64,000 bases of DNA from Dyella choica (GTDB lineage: Bacteria > Pseudomonadota > Gammaproteobacteria > Xanthomonadales > Rhodanobacteraceae), in contig NZ_RYYV01000002.1 of assembly GCF_003977665.1 (NCBI RefSeq), forward strand, positions 186,001-250,000. The letters are read 5' to 3'. Under the pieces are notes generated by a model. The model was not told the origin of the DNA, made no database searches, and saw only the letters and a program-made list of their open reading frames with translations. The translations under genes and the position numbers were made by a program. This document shows, piece by piece, positions 28,101 through 39,251 of this stretch. The first letter of the stretch is position 1; every line of letters starts with the position of its first letter.

Positions 28101-30568
28101 TGCGCCGTGAGCCCCGAGCGCCGCAGGTAGCCACGCGCCAGGCCAGGGCCGGCGATGTACAACTCGCCCGCGACACCTTGCGGTACCGGTTGAAGCCGGT
28201 CGTCGAGCACGTAGATGCGCACATTGAACAGCGGGCCGCCGATGGGCGGCGTGCCACCTTCGTGCAGCGCACTGCTGAGCGTCGCGCCCACCGTGCCTTC
28301 GGTGGGGCCGTAGGAGTTGAACAATTGCACGTGCCGAGACCAACGCTGCACTAGCGATGGGGGGCACGCCTCTCCCGCTACGACCAGCTTGATGCCTGCA
28401 GGCAAGTCGCACCCGGACAACAAGCCCAATACGGTCGGCGTCATTGCCAGATGGGTAATGCCCTCGCGCGCCAACAGTGCAGCGAGCGCAGGCCCCGGTT
28501 GCAATGGCGCTGGTGGGGCCAGCACCAGGCAGGCACCCGACAGCACCCCCATGCATAGCTCCCAGAACGCGGCATCGAAACTGGCCGAAGCCAGTTGCAG
28601 GACTCTAGCGCCCGGCCCCACGCCAAGCTGCCGCACCTGACAGGCCAGCAGATTAGGGATGCCCTGGTGCGTCACGGCCACGCCCTTGGGCTGTCCCGTG
28701 GAGCCGGACGTGTAGATCACGTAGGCCAGGTGCGCGGGACGCAGGTCGATCGATGGCGGTGTTGTCGGCTGCGTGGAGACCCACGTACGCTGCCCATCGA
28801 TGAGCAAGTCCCGCCGCCCTGCTTGCGCAGGCAGGCGCTCCACCAGCATGGCGGTACTCAACAGCACCGACGCGCCAGCATCGCCGAGCATGTACGCGAG
28901 CCGTTCGGCGGGATACTCCGGGTCCAACGGCAGATAGGCTCCACCAGCCTTCATGACCGCGAGCAGGCCTACTACCAGATCGAGCGAGCGCGGCAGGCAG
29001 ACACCGACCACGACATCGGGCTCCACACCCAACTCACGTAGTGCATGAGCGAGTTGACTGGAGCGCGCATCCAGCTCGGCGTAGCTGAGGTTCGCGCCAT
29101 CAAAGCTGACCGCATCGGCGTCCGGAGTTGCGGCAACGCTGGCGCCAAACATCGTTGGCAGGGTGGCCTCGGGTACCGGCAGCGCGGTGTCGTTCCACGC
29201 CACCAGCACCTGTCGGCGCTGTTCGGGGCTATCGACCTCGATGGCACTCAGACGCACATCCGGATCGTTGGCGACCGTCTCCAGCAAGCGCAGCAGCCGC
29301 TCGCCATGGCGTATGACGCTGTCGCGCTCAAACAGATCGCAGGCGAACTCGATGACGCACGTCATGCCATCCGGCGTGCCGTCGGGCAGGAACTGCTCGA
29401 TGAAGTTGAAGCCGAGGTCGCACTTCGCAGTGTCAACCTCGAGATGCTGCTGGCGCACTGCCAGGCCAGCCAGCGCCCAACCGCCGTACGTTTCCGTTTC
29501 CAGCGAAAGCTTCACCTGGAACAACGGATGGTGCGCGCTCGAACGCACCGGATTGACCAGCTCGACCAGGCGCTCGAACGGCAAGTTCTGGTGCGTATAA
29601 GCCTGTAGATCCGTTTCGCGCGCCCGCGCAAGCAGCGCACGGAAACTTGGGTCTGCCGAGGTGTCCAGTCGCAGCACCAGCAGGTTGACGAAGATGCCGA
29701 TCAGTTCCTCCAGCGCTTCGTCATTGCGCCCGGAGATGGCAGTCCCCACCACAATGTCGCTGCCGCCACCCAGTCGCGACAGCAGCGCAGCCACTGCCGC
29801 ATGCAACAGCATGAACAGGCTCGCTTGACCTTCGCGCGCCAACGCTGACAGTCGCTGATGTAACGGCGCGCCGATCTGAAACATGACCTGCCCGCCACGG
29901 TGGCTGGGTGTGGACGGCCTGGCGTGGTCGGTGGGTAGCTGCGCCAACTCCGGCAGGTCCGTCATAGCTGACGTCCAGTAGGCGATATCCCTGGCTATCT
30001 CGCTGTCCGGTGCGCTCTCTTCGGCCATCCCTTCGCGCTGCCACAGGCTGTAGTCGGCGTATTGCACCGGTAGCGGCTGCCAACCCGGCGCCCTACCCTC
30101 GCGACGTGCGGCGTAGGCGGCTTGCAGGTCGCGTCCTAGCGGTGCCCACGACCAGCCATCGCTGGCGATATGGTGCATCAACAGGCACAGCACATGATGT
30201 TCGGCGCTCAACGCAAACAGGGTCGCCCGAAGGGGCATCTCCCGCGTCAGGTCGAAGCGATGAGTTGCAGCGGCGAATAATGCCGGATCAAGCGTATCGG
30301 GCGACACCTGGACGTGATCAAACACCAGCTTCACGTCATCGGCATCGAGCACGACTTGTCGTGCCACACCGTCATCATCGGCAAACACGGTACGAAGACT
30401 TTCGTGCCGGGTGACCACATCGCCGAGTGCCAGCGCCAGCGCATCGGCATCCAATGGGCCTTCCAGGTGCAGCACGATGGGCATGTTGTAAGTGCTGCCG
30501 GGCCCCTCCAGCCGATGCAGGAACCACAGGCGCTGTTGCGCGAACGACAAGGGAACCACGGCACTCAT
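19121..30568 (-). CDS. Three-module NRPS with terminal thioesterase (C-A-T-C-A-T-C-A-MT-T-TE)
   Basis: 3815 residues. Approximate order: C (30568-29270, [10 protein letters not shown]), A (29190-27720), T with GGDS (27600-27540), C (27380-26060, HHAIIDGWS), A (26000-24560), T (24460-24400), C (24260-22900, HHIAGDGSS), A (22850-20150) with an N-methyltransferase inserted (about 21500-20700, [11 protein letters not shown]), T (20075-20020), and TE (19910-19121, GWSIGG, distal DHFGML). Codes read by eye: module 3 DAWAVASVGK (possibly aromatic, uncertain), module 4 DAWVAGAVCK (unknown), module 5 DAYFWGVTFK (close to an Ile code). It should add residues three to five, N-methylate the last and release the peptide. 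The start overlaps the upstream NRPS stop as ATGA. The second C domain ([15 protein letters not shown]) is of a different lineage from the other two. Confidence 0.93.
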   Translation of the reverse strand: MSAVVPLSFAQQRLWFLHRLEGPGSTYNMPIVLHLEGPLDADALALALGDVVTRHESLRTVFADDDGVARQVVLDADDVKLVFDHVQVSPDTLDPALFAAATHRFDLTREMPLRATLFALSAEHHVLCLLMHHIASDGWSWAPLGRDLQAAYAARREGRAPGWQPLPVQYADYSLWQREGMAEESAPDSEIARDIAYWTSAMTDLPELAQLPTDHARPSTPSHRGGQVMFQIGAPLHQRLSALAREGQASLFMLLHAAVAALLSRLGGGSDIVVGTAISGRNDEALEELIGIFVNLLVLRLDTSADPSFRALLARARETDLQAYTHQNLPFERLVELVNPVRSSAHHPLFQVKLSLETETYGGWALAGLAVRQQHLEVDTAKCDLGFNFIEQFLPDGTPDGMTCVIEFACDLFERDSVIRHGERLLRLLETVANDPDVRLSAIEVDSPEQRRQVLVAWNDTALPVPEATLPTMFGASVAATPDADAVSFDGANLSYAELDARSSQLAHALRELGVEPDVVVGVCLPRSLDLVVGLLAVMKAGGAYLPLDPEYPAERLAYMLGDAGASVLLSTAMLVERLPAQAGRRDLLIDGQRTWVSTQPTTPPSIDLRPAHLAYVIYTSGSTGQPKGVAVTHQGIPNLLACQVRQLGVGPGARVLQLASASFDAAFWELCMGVLSGACLVLAPPAPLQPGPALAALLAREGITHLAMTPTVLGLLSGCDLPAGIKLVVAGEACPPSLVQRWSRHVQLFNSYGPTEGTVGATLSSALHEGGTPPIGGPLFNVRIYVLDDRLQPVPQGVAGELYIAGPGLARGYLRRSGLTAQRFIACPFGTPGERMYRTGDLGRWRADGQLDYVGRADQQVKLRGFRIELGEIEAHLLRLPGVVQAAAIVREDRPGHRQLVAYVVPNGELDTAVLRGVLASQLPDYMVPTAIVGLAALPVTPNGKLDRKALPAPVFDVVEAGTFPRTHREQELAALFAQVLGLTAIGIEQSFFDLGGDSILALQLKVRAQASGIGFELAQLFDHQSVTALAAVASFSNADIAAATAPFALVSAADRQRLPVDVVDAYPLSALQLGMFFHGEYDHGTTLYLACTGLVIDLPLDTRALRATLDALSRRHEVLRTRFMLDGYSEPLQLVLAQADIPLSESDLVGLSPDAQQASLEAWMSSEGLRVFDQQAVPLLRIHAHRLGEHHFHLALTCHHAIIDGWSEASLVAELVQRYRAHLQGTPLPEAPLSACYRDYMALERQAMVSTASRAFWQEWLEGAEPSEPLRSQPQAEAPAKALTHTVSLAIDGGTDAALHVLAKRARAPLKTVLLTAHMAALSSICGSGDVVTALVMHVRPEVSDGDKLIGLFLNAVPFRMRMQGEHWDVLIRRVWEAERDVTPHRRYPLARIMEDLEQRKRLGVVFNYTNFQAHEHALMPMDRMDGHGGGDNSFGLQVNFQGAEDGLSGWICGHLDLYDTATLERYADCYARVLRAMTDPAGLTVRSIPPLGDSAWRKVMRYGHAGGEAITPEHFADTFERHARQTPDAIAAIDQGHEISYGALNARANRLARRLLVEGVAAGDIVAVAVPRSIELVVAWLAILKCGAAYLSLDINYPIARLNAMLVDARPSRLLHARRAIEGLDPGVPAIRMREDEAGHDDANLTGTDIAGRRHPGLPAYVIYTSGSTGRPKGVISTHAGLASLAASQRRFLPAVPLRVLQLASSSFDASVWELVAAFAYGGCLVLPPPGPLTGEELAQTLREHAIEHAVMPPALLETLQPEALPVSLMLATGGEACAPALAERWSRGRCLVNAYGPTESSVCASISAPLCGASAPIGWPIAGTRLYVLDDNLQSVPAGVAGELYIAGRGLAMGYLHGAALSAQRFVADPFVAGERMYRSGDRVRWRDDGQLDYLDRIDRQLKIRGFRIEPGEIEATLRSLPDVAQAVVMLREDRPGERQLVGYAVGATAVDNGEERGDAWRRQLLGKLPEYMVPIAVVELATLPLTVNGKLDRAALPPPAYRARDQRPPRNAQESSLAALFAEVLGLERVGIDESFFDLGGHSLLATRLVSRIRTVLQLELPIRVLFEAPTVLALSRRLHARGVLRRALQPKARPSRIPLSYAQRRLWFIHRFEGPSATYNIPLALRLRGPLDGDALRQAVADLLARHESLRTVIDECEGEPEQRIVSVEEALPVLHVTHVDSEAALAAALAEAAGYPFNLGSELPLRVDLLRLDEQHHVCLFLLHHIAGDGSSMTPLARDLGRAYGARLGGSAPDWSPLPVQYADYALWQRELFGDEADPDSLIGRQFGYWKEALAGLPEQLVLPSDRPRPNVASYRGDYLGFSIDASLHRRLSDLAQAHGATLSMVLQASLAALLTRLGAGTDIPLGSPLAGRMDDALTDLIGFFVNTWVLRADTSGDPDFVTLLARVRERALEAYAHQDAPFERLVELINPSRSTAHHPLFQVALALQNQGMPDFSLAGLQTSPETTGTRAAKFDLFFAMAERPASQEGLQGLDGELEYASDLFDRATVQRLVQRWVGLLEAVAHDPHRAIGAIDLLHPDERRQLLREWNDTARELPVPDLARLFARQVASHPDAVAVTSQTCSLTYAQLDHQATRLARQLAAHGIGPERGVALLQQRSPALVVSLLAIIKAGGFYVPLHNAYPDSRLALILRETGAAILLADQVIETRAAKFSIPTMRVDQLDLDAPDPDASAWNPPSANPEQLAYVMYTSGSTGLPKGVAVSHQAVVALASDRRFQGAAQRCVLMHSPHAFDASTYEVWVPLLSGARIAIAPPGDMDVDLLAHVIVQQQVSALFLTTALFGLLAQERPDGFAKVSEVWTGGEAADPSAFRTVLDKHPGVTVMHVYGPTESTTFATAFALRAPYRAELGTPIGAPMDNTRAYVLDQALQCVPVGVPGELYLAGTGLARGYQGRAGQTAERFVASPYRHGERLYRTGDLVRWRADGALDFLGRTDHQVKIRGFRIEPDEVGAVLRRHPAVAQAAVVVRDDPASGKQLVGYVVLGHSEGGQRNEAQEQGQVDEWQVIYDKLYGDAAQLPFGENFSGWQSSYTGEPISLDEMREWRQATVARIRLLQPRRVLEIGVGSGLLLSQLAGGCETYWGTDFSAPTIAALRQQLSDRPDLRDRVSLRVQHAHEAEGLPDAYFDTVVINSVAQYFPNADYLLEVIGKALDRLAPGGALYLGDVRHLDLLASFTGAVETFRAPPGTTADELRRRVRQSVLAEKELLLAPEFFTSLPARYPAIAAVDIQLKRGHAANELTRYRYEVVLRKGPMQVLSFADTLQCTWTELVSIEALASLLHERQTSSLRVDRIPNARLAQEWAAHRALQAGAESEALGGLNVDAGIEPEALHALGEQAGYRVWLTWSSAGDGSMDAVFANSAQLPASFALDGLYRPIAARREWAACANDPANFDQLAELRRYATEQLPEYMLPSAIVLLDSLPLTVNGKLDRQALPAPDYSGEHYRAPRHPQEQVLAELFAEVLGLPRVGIDDNFFDLGGHSLLVMRLVSRVRAALGIELPVRALFEAPTVAGLALQLRRASHAQTLLPLRTAGAQPPLFCLPPGGNLSWCYAGLVSHIAADCPVYGLQPPEAGGHASHLNIEDEVRHYVAEIRRIQPQGPYHLLGWSIGGLLAHAIATALQAQGEGVDTLVILDAYPMGSVTMSDAVAQRHSQSVRHNAVKSILSGFGVSETLASDEVDDHHQLLDSLVAKGSLPADDRPTIARMLRSFERSSALASTFEPRAFEGDLLFFRAAIVPEGQWAPSVDAWAPYVTGRIEIHDVPADHFGMLDQQVRAPIGRVLTRKLHA

Positions 30569-33500
30569 GCTCCACCCCGCATCGGGCGCAGCGGCTTGCG
30601 TGTGATCGGGCTAGCCTCTCGCAAACGCAGCGCGAGTTCCGCGACGGTGGGTGCCTCGAACAAGGTGCGTATCGACAATTCCACCTGCAGGCTGGAGCGA
30701 ATCCGGCTGATCAGCCGGGTAGCCAGCAGCGAATGGCCGCCCAGATCGAAGAAGCTGTCTTGCGTGCCGACGCGCTGCAAGCCCAGTACCTCGGCGAACA
30801 GACCCGCCAGGGCGTACTCCTCCGGCGTCGCCGGCACGCCTCCGCTCGCTGGCTGGAACACCGGCGCAGGCAGTGCGCGCTGATCCAGCTTGCCGTTGAT
30901 CGTCAACGGCAACGCATCCAGCAGGATAACGGCCGCAGGCACCATGTACTCCGGCATCGTGCCGGCAAGCGCGCGACGCAAGGTCGAGGCGTCCAGAGCA
31001 GCCCCCTGCGCGGCGACCGCGTAAGCGACCAATTGCCGCTGGCCTGGCTGGTCCTCACGCACGATCACAGCGGCCTGCCTAACACCGGGCTGCGTGGCCA
31101 AGACGGCCTCGATCTCCCCCAACTCCACACGGTGGCCGCGGATCTTCACCTGATGGTCAGTACGCCCCACGTAGATCAGCTGGCCATCCTCGCGCCAACG
31201 TACACGGTCGCCGGTGCGATACATGCGCTCCCCCGGCGCCCCGAAGGGGCTGGCGACGAAGCGCTGCGCTGTAAGCCCCGCGCGTTGCAGGTAACCGCGC
31301 GCCAGACCGGCGCCGGCGATGTATAGCTCGCCGGGTACGCCGACCGGCACCGGCCGCAAGGCATCGTCCAGTACGTAGACGCGGGTGTTGTCCAGCGGTT
31401 TGCCGATCGGTATCGGCGCCTCGCTCACCGGCGCGAGTACGCGATGACAGGTAGCGAAGGTGGTGGTTTCCGTCGGGCCGTACACGTTGACCGCATCGAT
31501 GTGCGGGTAGCGCGCCAACAGTTCGCGAAACACCCTTGGCACGGCGGCCTCGCCGCCGCTCCACACGGTGCGCACGTTGCCCAGGCAGTCGCCATGTTCT
31601 TCCACCAGCAATCGAAACAACGCCGTGGTGAGGAAAAGCGCCGTAACCTGATGCCGCACAATGGTGTCGGCAAGCACCGGGAGATCGGCTCGCCCCGGTG
31701 GTGCCAGTATCACGTGCTGGCCGCTCAGCAACGGTACCCAGGTCTCGTAGGTGCAGGCATCGAATACCGGTGGCGAATGCATCAGCACGCGCTGCTGCGC
31801 GCCATCGCGCCAACGACGATTCCATGCCAACTCCACCACGTTGCGATGGCTCACCGCGATGCCCTTGGGCGCGCCAGTAGAGCCAGAGGTGTAGATCACA
31901 TAGGCCAGGTGATCTGGATGGCACTCCATCGGCGGGGCGCTCTGGGGCAAGTGACCCACGGTCTGGCCACAGTCATCGAACACGAGCGTGGCGACGCCGG
32001 ACGAGTGCAGCCGCGCAACATGCTCGGCCCGGGTCACCACCCGCATCGCCGATGCCTCGTTGAGCATGAGGGACAAGCGAGCTTCGGGGTAGTTCGGGTC
32101 CAACGGGAGATAGGCACCGCCCGCCTTGAGAATGGCCAGCATGGCGACGAGCTGATCGAGCGAGCGCTCCATGCACAGGCCCACCCTCTGATCCGCCCCC
32201 ACACCCAGCGAGCGCAGGTAATGCGCCAGCTGATTGGCGCGCGCATCCAGCTCACGATAGCTCAGCGTGCTGGCACCCTCGCTGGCCGCCGGCGCGTCAG
32301 GCGTGCGTGCAGCCTGCGCGCCGAAGAGTTCGGATACGGTGGCGTTGGGAACGGCGTGTGCGGTGTCGTTCCAGGTCTGCAAAAGCGTGTAACGCTCTTG
32401 CGCACTAAGCAGCTCGATATCGGCAAGCGAGCAATCGGGCTGCGCCACCACCTGCGTAAGCAGATGCCGCAGGCTGTCCGCGAAACGCTGCACCGTGCTG
32501 CGGTCGAACAGCTCGGTCGCATACTCCAATTGCAGGGCGAGGCCATCCGGTCTGCCCGCCGCGTCGAACAACTCGGTGAACTCGAAGGTCAGGTCGTACT
32601 TGGCCGTTTCCGTCACCAGGAACCGCGCCTGGGCCGACAGGCCGGGAACCTCGAACAACGCATCCCGATTGTTCTGCAGGATCACCGCCACCTGGAACAA
32701 AGGATGTCGCGACGTGGCGCGCCCGGGGTTGACGATGTCCACCATGCGCTCGAAGGGCAGCTCCTGGTGAGCGTAGGCATCCAAGTCTGCGTCGCGTACG
32801 CGAGCAAGCAACTGACGGAAGCTTGGCCGCCCGGAAACATCGCTTCGCAACACCAATAGATTGACGAAGAAGCCGACCAGGTCGTTGAGCGCTTCTTCGC
32901 TGCGCCCGGCTACCGGCGTGCCTAGCGGCAGATCCTCCCCCGCACCGAGCTTGAACAGCAACGCGGCGACCAGCGCATGCACGCCCATGAACAAGCTGCC
33001 GCGCGCATCGCGCGCCAACTGGCGCAGCGGGCTTGCCAGTGATTCGTCCCATCGCACCTGCACCGTCGCGCCATGTTGACTGGCGCGCGCTGGGCGGGGC
33101 CGATCGAACGGGAGATCCAACTGTTCGGGCAGGCCCGCCAAGCTGCGCTTCCAGTAGTCGACCAGGCGCGCGACGTCACTGTCCGTGGTGTCTGCTTGCG
33201 TCATCCATTCCCGCTGCCACAGGCTGTAGTCGGCGTATTGCACCGGCAGCGGCGTCCATGCGGGTGCCTGGCCGCCTAGCCGCGCCGCATAGGCTTGTGC
33301 AAGATCGCGCAGCATCGGCGCCCATGACCATCCGTCGCTGGCGATGTGATGAACCAACAACAACAATACGTGTCGCTGCGGTGCCAACCGATACAGCATC
33401 GCTCGCAACGGGATCTCCCGCTCCAGGTCGAACGGCTGGCTATGGAAACGCCTCATGGCGTCATCCAGTTCCTCTTCCGCCTGATCGACGACGTTCAAGA

Positions 33501-33735
33501 CGCATGCCGCACGCTCACGCGGCAAGACGACCTGGTAACCGATGCCCTCTGCGTCGGTGAAGCAAGTGCGCAAGCTTTCATGCCGTGATAGCAGGTCGGA
33601 CAAAGCGGCCTGGAGAACGAACCCATCCAGTGGACCGGCCAGATGCAAGGCCAGTGGAACGTTGAAGGCAATGCCCGGGCCCTCGAGCTTGCCGAGAAAC
33701 CACAAGCGCTGCTGCGCAAACGACATCGGGATCAT
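30565..33735 (-). CDS. Single-module NRPS (C-A-T)
   Basis: 1056 residues from ATG 33735 ([14 protein letters not shown]), which overlaps the upstream NRPS stop as ATGA; a longer frame to 33870 would run into that gene. C domain (to about 32400) has [11 protein letters not shown] domain spans about 32290-30870 with [11 protein letters not shown], and T domain has [12 protein letters not shown] near 30740. The specificity code reads DAYFWGVTFK, identical to the last module of the downstream gene and near the known Ile code DAFFYGITFK, so a branched aliphatic residue (Ile or Val) is expected as residue two. No tailoring domain. The 3' end overlaps the next NRPS gene as ATGA, indicating strict coupling. 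Confidence 0.92.
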   Translation of the reverse strand: MIPMSFAQQRLWFLGKLEGPGIAFNVPLALHLAGPLDGFVLQAALSDLLSRHESLRTCFTDAEGIGYQVVLPRERAACVLNVVDQAEEELDDAMRRFHSQPFDLEREIPLRAMLYRLAPQRHVLLLLVHHIASDGWSWAPMLRDLAQAYAARLGGQAPAWTPLPVQYADYSLWQREWMTQADTTDSDVARLVDYWKRSLAGLPEQLDLPFDRPRPARASQHGATVQVRWDESLASPLRQLARDARGSLFMGVHALVAALLFKLGAGEDLPLGTPVAGRSEEALNDLVGFFVNLLVLRSDVSGRPSFRQLLARVRDADLDAYAHQELPFERMVDIVNPGRATSRHPLFQVAVILQNNRDALFEVPGLSAQARFLVTETAKYDLTFEFTELFDAAGRPDGLALQLEYATELFDRSTVQRFADSLRHLLTQVVAQPDCSLADIELLSAQERYTLLQTWNDTAHAVPNATVSELFGAQAARTPDAPAASEGASTLSYRELDARANQLAHYLRSLGVGADQRVGLCMERSLDQLVAMLAILKAGGAYLPLDPNYPEARLSLMLNEASAMRVVTRAEHVARLHSSGVATLVFDDCGQTVGHLPQSAPPMECHPDHLAYVIYTSGSTGAPKGIAVSHRNVVELAWNRRWRDGAQQRVLMHSPPVFDACTYETWVPLLSGQHVILAPPGRADLPVLADTIVRHQVTALFLTTALFRLLVEEHGDCLGNVRTVWSGGEAAVPRVFRELLARYPHIDAVNVYGPTETTTFATCHRVLAPVSEAPIPIGKPLDNTRVYVLDDALRPVPVGVPGELYIAGAGLARGYLQRAGLTAQRFVASPFGAPGERMYRTGDRVRWREDGQLIYVGRTDHQVKIRGHRVELGEIEAVLATQPGVRQAAVIVREDQPGQRQLVAYAVAAQGAALDASTLRRALAGTMPEYMVPAAVILLDALPLTINGKLDQRALPAPVFQPASGGVPATPEEYALAGLFAEVLGLQRVGTQDSFFDLGGHSLLATRLISRIRSSLQVELSIRTLFEAPTVAELALRLREASPITRKPLRPMRGGA

Positions 33736-36700
33736 GGAAGGGGCTGCTCGGTGGATTGCATGGGGCGCAGCGGCGCACGCGTCGCGCGTGGGGCCTGGTC
33801 GAGTTGCGGCGCCAGCATGGCGACGGTAGGGGTTTCGAACAGGGCGCGTACCGGCAGCTCCGCGCCGCATGCCTGGCGCACCAGGGCAACCAGGCGCATC
33901 GCCAACAAGGAGTGCCCGCCCAGTTCGAAGAAGCTGTCGTCGATGCCGACACGATCGAGCCCAAGCACCTGCGCGAACAGTCCAGCCAGCAGGCTTTCAT
34001 TGGGCGTGCCCGGATCGCGGCTATCCTGCCGGCTCAACTCCGGCGCCGGCAGCGCCGTGCGATCGAGTTTGCCGTTGGCGTTCAACGGCAGGCTCGGCAA
34101 TACCACGATGGCGGAGGGGATCATCGTTGCGGGCAGACGCTCCGCAAGATAGGGCCGGAGCGCGGCGGCCAATGCTCGCGCGGTGCGCCCGTGATCCAGG
34201 CGATTGGCATAAGCGCCAGACGGTAGCGGGATGGGATGGCCAGTGCGATAGACGTCCGTCAACGCCGGCGCTTGCTCGGCAAAGAACACCGCATCGTAGC
34301 GATCGTCCTGCCCCGCCCTTGCCCAGGTCGTGGCCACCTGATAACCGAGGCATCGGGCAAGTTCGTGCCAGTCTTCCGGGTCCACGCCTTTCGCCCCTAC
34401 CTGTGGGACAAGGGTGCGCGTGAGCGCATGGCCATCTGCGGACTCCCACACCGCTCGCATCGCCGCGACTTCGTCCACTAGCCTTGCGTTAGGTATGCCG
34501 CTCACACGCAGCATCGATGGCCGTTGGCTCTGCAGATGGGCGGCCACCTGTTCCAGCGAAGCAACATCCCGCAGCCACGCCAGCTGCGCACCCTCGGCGA
34601 GGGAGACGGGCGACGCACCGCGTTTGTGCAGCACCACGTCGTAGCGATGGCGGGTCAGTTCGTTATGGCAGCGGCCACGCTTGAGTTGGATATCCACGCC
34701 GGCAAGGCCGTCGATCCATGCCGGCAAGGCGGCGAAGAAGACCGGATCGAGCAACAGCTCGTTCTCCAGCAGCAGCTCCTGCTCTACTGCGCGACGGGTT
34801 TCACCAATGCTATGCCGCGCTGTCTCGGCACGATGCCAAGCGATGGCCGTGGCGAAGCAACGCAACAGGCGCAGGTTGCGGATATCTCCCAGATAGATGC
34901 GCCCGCCGGGTGCCAGCAGCTCCACGCAGAGCCGCAAGACGCCAAGCAGATAGTCGACGCCAGGGAAATACATGACCACCGAATTGATGACGATGGTGTC
35001 GAAATACCCTCGCGGCAGGCCATTGCCATCGTGCGCCGGCTGATGGCGCAGCTGCACACGCTCACGTAACGTCGGCTGTCGTGCTACGCGTTCGCGCAGC
35101 GAATCGATGACCGGCCGCGAAAAGTCCGTGCCCCAATAGCTCTGGCAATGCGGCGCCACTTGCCACATGACCAGGCCGGTACCGACACCCAACTCCAGCA
35201 CGTGGCCCGGCTGCATGGCCAGCACGCGTTCAACGGTTGCCTGGCGCCACTCACGCATATGCTCAAGCGCGATCGGCGTGCCGTCGTAACTGCTGTTCCA
35301 GCCAGTGAAATCTTCTTCACCCGCCAGCTCGGCCTGCTCGCCATAGAAACGATCGTGCAGATGTTGCCACTCGCTGACGTGCGCCACCTCAGCGGCTTCG
35401 CCGGGAGGCTCTGGCGCAGTCTCACGCTGTGCGACATAGCCGACCAGCTGGTGCTGGCCGGGGCGATCTTCGCGCACCACCACCGCCGCCTGAACCACAT
35501 CGGGATGGCGCAGCAGGCAGGCTTCGATCTCGCCCGGCTCGATGCGCAAGCCGTGCCATTTGATTTGCTGGTCAGCGCGACCGACAAAACGGAAGGATCC
35601 TGCCTGCCGCCGCACCCGGTCGCCACTGCGGTACATGCGCGAGCCAGGCGGGCCATGCGGGTCGGCGACGAAACGTTCGCTGCTCAACGCCGCGCGATGC
35701 AAATACCCGCGCGCGAGACCGGGGCCAGCGAGGTACAGCTCGCCTTCCTCGCCGTCGGCCACCTGCTTCAGCGCGTCGTCCAGAACATAGGCGCGTGCCT
35801 CACACACCGGCTCGCCCAGCGGCACGCGCTGGCTCGCGTCGCCATTCAGCGGCGCAGAAATCAAGGCATCCACGGTGATCTCGGTAGGACCATAGGCGTT
35901 GATAAGGCGGCGCCCCGCCGACCATGGCTTCGCCAGTTCGGGTGGGCAGGCCTCGCCGCCCACCACCAAGGTGCGCACGCCTGGCAGCGAGTCGTGCGCC
36001 ATGGTCGCAAGCAAGCTGGGTGGCAAGGCCATATGGGTGATGCGTTGCCGCTGGCACGTCTGCGCCAACGCGGGGCCGGGCACCAGGTCACCCGCCTGCG
36101 CCAGCACCAGGCAGGCACCGAGACCGAGCGCCATGCCGATTTCCGCAAACGAGGCATCGAAGTTCAACGAAGCGAACTGCAACATGCGGCTATCCGCATC
36201 GATCCGTAGGCGATCCCGATAGCTGCGTAACAACGGCCCGACACCGGCATGCGTGATCGCCACGCCCTTGGGTACGCCCGTGGAGCCGGAGGTGTACAGC
36301 ACATAGGCCATTTGCAACGAATGCAACACCGCTTGCAATGCCTGCCCTGTCGACCCAGGCATCGCAGCGATGGCGGCAGTTATGTCCGCATCGTCCAGAA
36401 AAACGGTGCGTGTAACTGATATCTCCACTTCCGCCCTGCGCGAACTGAGCACGAGCAGCGGAACTGCATCGCGCAACATGCTCTCCAGGCGTTGCCGGGG
36501 GTAGTCGGGGTCCAGTGGCAGATAGGCCGCTCCCGTTTTCAGCACGGCAAGTACTGCCACGATGGCATCGATCGAACGCGGCAAAGCAATGCCAATCAGA
36601 CGCTCCGGCGCAGCGCCCTGCGCCACCAGCCAGCGGGCGAGCCGGTTGGCGCGGGCATTGAGCTGCGCGTAAGTCAGCTGCTCGTCGTCCAGGCACAAGG

Positions 36701-36827
36701 CAACGGCGTGCGGTGCACGCGCTGCGTGCGCTTCGAAAAGCTGCGTCAACGTCACGCCGTCATCGACAGCGCGACCGACGCTCGCGGCGGCCGTCGACGG
36801 CGCACCATTCTCGCGAGTGTTGTGCAC
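33732..36827 (-). CDS. NRPS loading module with embedded N-methyltransferase (A-MT-T)
   Basis: About 1031 residues. There is no condensation domain: the protein opens directly with an A domain (about 36750-35400, [11 protein letters not shown]). An N-methyltransferase inserted between A8 and A9 follows (about 35380-34600, [29 protein letters not shown]), then the A-domain tail and a T domain ([12 protein letters not shown] near 33920). It therefore starts the chain with an N-methylated residue. The code reads DAAAVGAVDK; I cannot name the substrate. GTG at 36827 was chosen because GGAGGGG lies immediately upstream; a TTG at 36857 gives ten more residues but has no ribosome site. It lies 78 bases after the MbtH gene and overlaps the next NRPS gene by four bases. 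Confidence 0.9.
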   Translation of the reverse strand: MHNTRENGAPSTAAASVGRAVDDGVTLTQLFEAHAARAPHAVALCLDDEQLTYAQLNARANRLARWLVAQGAAPERLIGIALPRSIDAIVAVLAVLKTGAAYLPLDPDYPRQRLESMLRDAVPLLVLSSRRAEVEISVTRTVFLDDADITAAIAAMPGSTGQALQAVLHSLQMAYVLYTSGSTGVPKGVAITHAGVGPLLRSYRDRLRIDADSRMLQFASLNFDASFAEIGMALGLGACLVLAQAGDLVPGPALAQTCQRQRITHMALPPSLLATMAHDSLPGVRTLVVGGEACPPELAKPWSAGRRLINAYGPTEITVDALISAPLNGDASQRVPLGEPVCEARAYVLDDALKQVADGEEGELYLAGPGLARGYLHRAALSSERFVADPHGPPGSRMYRSGDRVRRQAGSFRFVGRADQQIKWHGLRIEPGEIEACLLRHPDVVQAAVVVREDRPGQHQLVGYVAQRETAPEPPGEAAEVAHVSEWQHLHDRFYGEQAELAGEEDFTGWNSSYDGTPIALEHMREWRQATVERVLAMQPGHVLELGVGTGLVMWQVAPHCQSYWGTDFSRPVIDSLRERVARQPTLRERVQLRHQPAHDGNGLPRGYFDTIVINSVVMYFPGVDYLLGVLRLCVELLAPGGRIYLGDIRNLRLLRCFATAIAWHRAETARHSIGETRRAVEQELLLENELLLDPVFFAALPAWIDGLAGVDIQLKRGRCHNELTRHRYDVVLHKRGASPVSLAEGAQLAWLRDVASLEQVAAHLQSQRPSMLRVSGIPNARLVDEVAAMRAVWESADGHALTRTLVPQVGAKGVDPEDWHELARCLGYQVATTWARAGQDDRYDAVFFAEQAPALTDVYRTGHPIPLPSGAYANRLDHGRTARALAAALRPYLAERLPATMIPSAIVVLPSLPLNANGKLDRTALPAPELSRQDSRDPGTPNESLLAGLFAQVLGLDRVGIDDSFFELGGHSLLAMRLVALVRQACGAELPVRALFETPTVAMLAPQLDQAPRATRAPLRPMQSTEQPLP

Positions 36828-36905
36828 GACCCCTCCATTGGGCGTGTGTCCGTGCAAGGCTACGAAGAACCGATGGCGCCAGAGGCGCCATGCATCAGGA
36901 TGCGT

Positions 36906-37124
36906 TTAGTGCGCTGCCGACGCCATGGCCTCAACCAGGCTACGCGGACGCATGTCCTGCCAATGCGCCTCGACATAGTCGAGGCACGGCTGGCGTGCAT
37001 CCGGACCGAATACCGGCTCCCAGCCAGCGGGAATCTGCGCGAATTGCGGCCAGAGCGAATGCTGGCCTTCATGGTTGACCAGGACGAAAAAGCTGTGCTT
37101 TTCGTCGTCGAAGGGGTTCGTCAT
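36906..37124 (-). CDS. MbtH-like NRPS chaperone
   Basis: 72 residues, the standard size. Signature residues are visible: NPFDDE at the start, [24 protein letters not shown], and [16 protein letters not shown] at the end. MbtH proteins bind NRPS adenylation domains and are needed for their folding or activity. As first gene of the minus-strand NRPS operon it probably serves the five modules encoded downstream, and possibly the three A domains of the PKS-NRPS gene upstream. AGAGG lies nine bases before the ATG. Confidence 0.95.
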   Translation of the reverse strand: MTNPFDDEKHSFFVLVNHEGQHSLWPQFAQIPAGWEPVFGPDARQPCLDYVEAHWQDMRPRSLVEAMASAAH

Positions 37125-37527
37125 GACGCTTGCCTCTTTGGATATCCCTGTCGCTGAGTGCAATCCGATAGTTGAGCGGACACCACTCGAAAATCTTTCG
37201 CTCATTCTGGCGCATGCCATGAAGGTGGCATGCCTGCGCCGAATGCAAGTTGCGGAGCTTAGGCAGCCGCAGGTTAAGATTTCGTCTTCACATGCTGTCA
37301 GGCAAGGATTACAGTTCACAAAAATCGACACAGCCTGGACAGCCGTGATGACTCGGCGCATTCGGGGCGTGCCATCCATCGGCAACGATGCGCGCTGCCG
37401 TGTGCCGCCCCGATGCGTGTCACACGAGCGGCGTGACCGCCCCTACGTCGCGTAAGTGGCATTTGTTGCGGAAACAGGTAGGGTCGAATGCGGCTGTGCG
37501 TTGACAGCAATAACCCGATCTAAATAG
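37125..37527. other. Leader and promoter region of the NRPS operon
   Basis: No convincing gene in 403 bases between the MbtH start and the MFS stop. It contains the hairpin at 37203-37246 and presumably the NRPS operon promoter. No confident -35/-10 assignment. Confidence 0.5.
37203..37246 (-). promoter_or_regulatory. Hairpin in the MbtH/NRPS leader
   Basis: Imperfect inverted repeat: ATTCTGGCGCATGCCA on the left and TGGCATGCCTGCGCCGAAT on the right, with a loop of about six bases. It lies 80-120 bases before the MbtH start. It could be a leader structure or a decayed REP palindrome, since the outer bases resemble the REP arms seen elsewhere. Confidence 0.45.
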
Positions 37528-38754
37528 CTACGCTGCTTCCGGCAGTTCCCGCAATTTCGGGACATGGGATGCCGTAATAACGAGGAGTTGAATCAAAAAA
37601 CCGCCGGTCGCCACCATCAGGCAGCTCCCCGCTCCGAATTGAGTCGCAACGGTCGCTCCGATCGCGGCGCCAAGAGGCCGTGCACCGAAAGTCGCCGTCA
37701 CAATGAAGGCTGAGACGCGTCCGAGCAGCGCATTCGGCGTCACCGTTTGCCTGACCATCATGGTCGAGATCACCCAAAGGATCGGTCCCGCTCCGAAAAG
37801 GAAGAAACTTAGCGCGACCAGCCAGAACGAAGGCCACCAGAGGGTCAGCAGCATGAGCACCGCCGCGCTGAAGCCGCTGATCGGTCCGAGCACGATCATG
37901 ACACCGAGCGACACACGGCGGGCAAGCACCGGCGCGATCAGCGCACCAATCAGCATGCCTCCACCATAGATGCCAAGCGTGATACCGACGTCAGCCGGCG
38001 ACATGCCGAGATTCCGCACTGCATAAGCCACGTAGATGGCCTGAATGACGAACCAGCTCGTGTTGAAAAAGACCGCTGTGACAAGCATGGGGCGCAGCAG
38101 ATCATGCCGGAGTATGAAGCTCGCCCCTTCCTTGAGATCATGCAGCGGATGGCGCTTCGGCTGCTCGGCCCGCTGCTCTTTGGAAAGCCCCGCCAGGGTC
38201 ATGACTGCGAAAAGCGATAAGACAGCAGCTAGTACATAGGCGGCGGTTACGCCGGTATAACTCACCAGTGCGCCGCCAAGCGCGGGACCAGCCGTATAGG
38301 CCGTACTGCGCGCGAGCTCCAGCCATCGATTGGCGTCGGCGAGCCGCAGGCGCGGCACCAGCGAGGGAACCAGTGCAGGTGCAGCGACGTTGTAGCACAC
38401 GGTGCCTATGGCCCCGACGAAACCGAGTCCGGCTAGCCATGGTAGGTTCAAGGCACTCATCGCCAGCAAACCAACGGTCATCGAAAGCGACAAGGCGCGC
38501 AACAATTCTGATCCGACCATCAGCGCCCGACGTGAGGCACGATCGACGGCCATTCCTAGCGGAATGGACAAAAGCAAGAACGGAAGGGTTTGGGCGGTCT
38601 GAAGCCATCCGGTTTCGGAGGGCGCCGCGGCGAGCAAGAGAACGGCAACGAGCGGAGCAGCTGCAAGCGCCATCTGCTCGGAGAACTGTGCAAAAAGGTT
38701 GGACCAAGCCATGCGCCTGAAGGCCACGGGAAGGGGCGAAACGGAGCCAATCAC
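37528..38754 (-). CDS. MFS exporter (EntS-like)
   Basis: About 408 residues with twelve predicted membrane segments. The start FRRMAWSNLFAQFSEQMALAAAPLVAV, loop GMAVDRASRRALMV (the conserved MFS loop 2-3 D-R-x-x-R-R pattern) and repeat GMSPADVGITLGIYGGGMLIG are typical of the EntS/DHA3 drug- and siderophore-efflux branch. It probably exports a product of one of the flanking assembly lines. GTG at 38754 was chosen for the AGGGAT five bases upstream; an in-frame GTG at 38787 lacks a ribosome site. It lies 403 bases upstream of MbtH on the same strand and may be transcribed separately. Confidence 0.85.
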   Translation of the reverse strand: MIGSVSPLPVAFRRMAWSNLFAQFSEQMALAAAPLVAVLLLAAAPSETGWLQTAQTLPFLLLSIPLGMAVDRASRRALMVGSELLRALSLSMTVGLLAMSALNLPWLAGLGFVGAIGTVCYNVAAPALVPSLVPRLRLADANRWLELARSTAYTAGPALGGALVSYTGVTAAYVLAAVLSLFAVMTLAGLSKEQRAEQPKRHPLHDLKEGASFILRHDLLRPMLVTAVFFNTSWFVIQAIYVAYAVRNLGMSPADVGITLGIYGGGMLIGALIAPVLARRVSLGVMIVLGPISGFSAAVLMLLTLWWPSFWLVALSFFLFGAGPILWVISTMMVRQTVTPNALLGRVSAFIVTATFGARPLGAAIGATVATQFGAGSCLMVATGGFLIQLLVITASHVPKLRELPEAA

Positions 38755-38900
38755 GGAAATCCCTATAGGGCAATGAATGAGGGACACCGTAATGTCTTTC
38801 GCAGGAGCGCAACTATCCGTTTTTTGCCACCTAAGGATGCTCTGATCAAGTCTGCATAAGAACGGTTCCAGGTTGGCTTATCCTTCGCCACAAAACGAAA

Positions 38901-39190
38901 CCTGGAGCCTGAGGTATCCCCACGTTTTTTTAGGCTGACATCCCGCAAAATCGGCGTTACAGGCGTGCCATTTCAGAGCGAATCGTCATTCCGGCGCAGG
39001 CCGGAATCCAGTTCAAATACGTCGTGCGGAGCACTCAACTTTAAAAAGGAATGTGTCCTTCGGACGCGTATTTAGACTTGATTCCGGCCTGCGCCGGAAT
39101 GACGACTCGCCTTAAAACGACCTAAACGTGACATTGGTTTCGTGCGGCAATGACAGCCAAAAAACGCGGGGATACCTCAGACCTGGAGCC
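38901..39190. repeat. Inverted repeat enclosing REP-pair copy 3
   Basis: Left arm 38901-38938 and right arm 39152-39190 share CTGAGGTATCCCC, then CGTTTTTT, then GGCTG in opposite orientation, about 35 bases with a few mismatches. They bracket about 210 bases containing the REP pair. There is no transposase frame inside. Could be a MITE or the ends of a deleted insertion sequence. CCTGGARCCGTTAT is repeated in tandem just to the right. Confidence 0.65.
38983..39105. repeat. REP-pair / MITE-like palindromic element, copy 3
   Basis: Same orientation and arms as copy 1 (CATTCCGGCGCAGGCCGGAA at both ends). The core keeps GTGTCCTTCGGACGCGTAT and GAGCACTCAA, but the middle segment differs (CTTTAAAAAGGAA). 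The most diverged of the three. Confidence 0.85.
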
Positions 39191-39251
39191 GTTATCAAAC
39201 CTGGAACCGTTATTCAGTACCGTTATCAAGCTCTTGAGCGAACAATCGCTT

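Larger units (their letters stand above)
38755..39251. other. Intergenic region rich in nested inverted repeats
   Basis: No gene seen. It contains REP-pair copy 3 at 38983-39105, itself enclosed by a longer inverted repeat (38901-38938 with 39152-39190), and the promoter region of the MFS gene. Confidence 0.6.

Noticed and set aside
19121-30568. Epimerisation domain after the GGDS carrier domain
   Set aside because: Only one condensation-superfamily domain lies between the carrier and the next A domain, and it has an intact HHAIIDG, so it is read as a C domain.
37075-37455. Possible small plus-strand gene opposite the MbtH leader
   Set aside because: Overlaps the MbtH start and the leader hairpin, with no recognisable protein features.
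2770-39105. CRISPR array made from the repeated palindromes
   Set aside because: Copies are kilobases apart, in both orientations, and lack regular spacers or cas genes.
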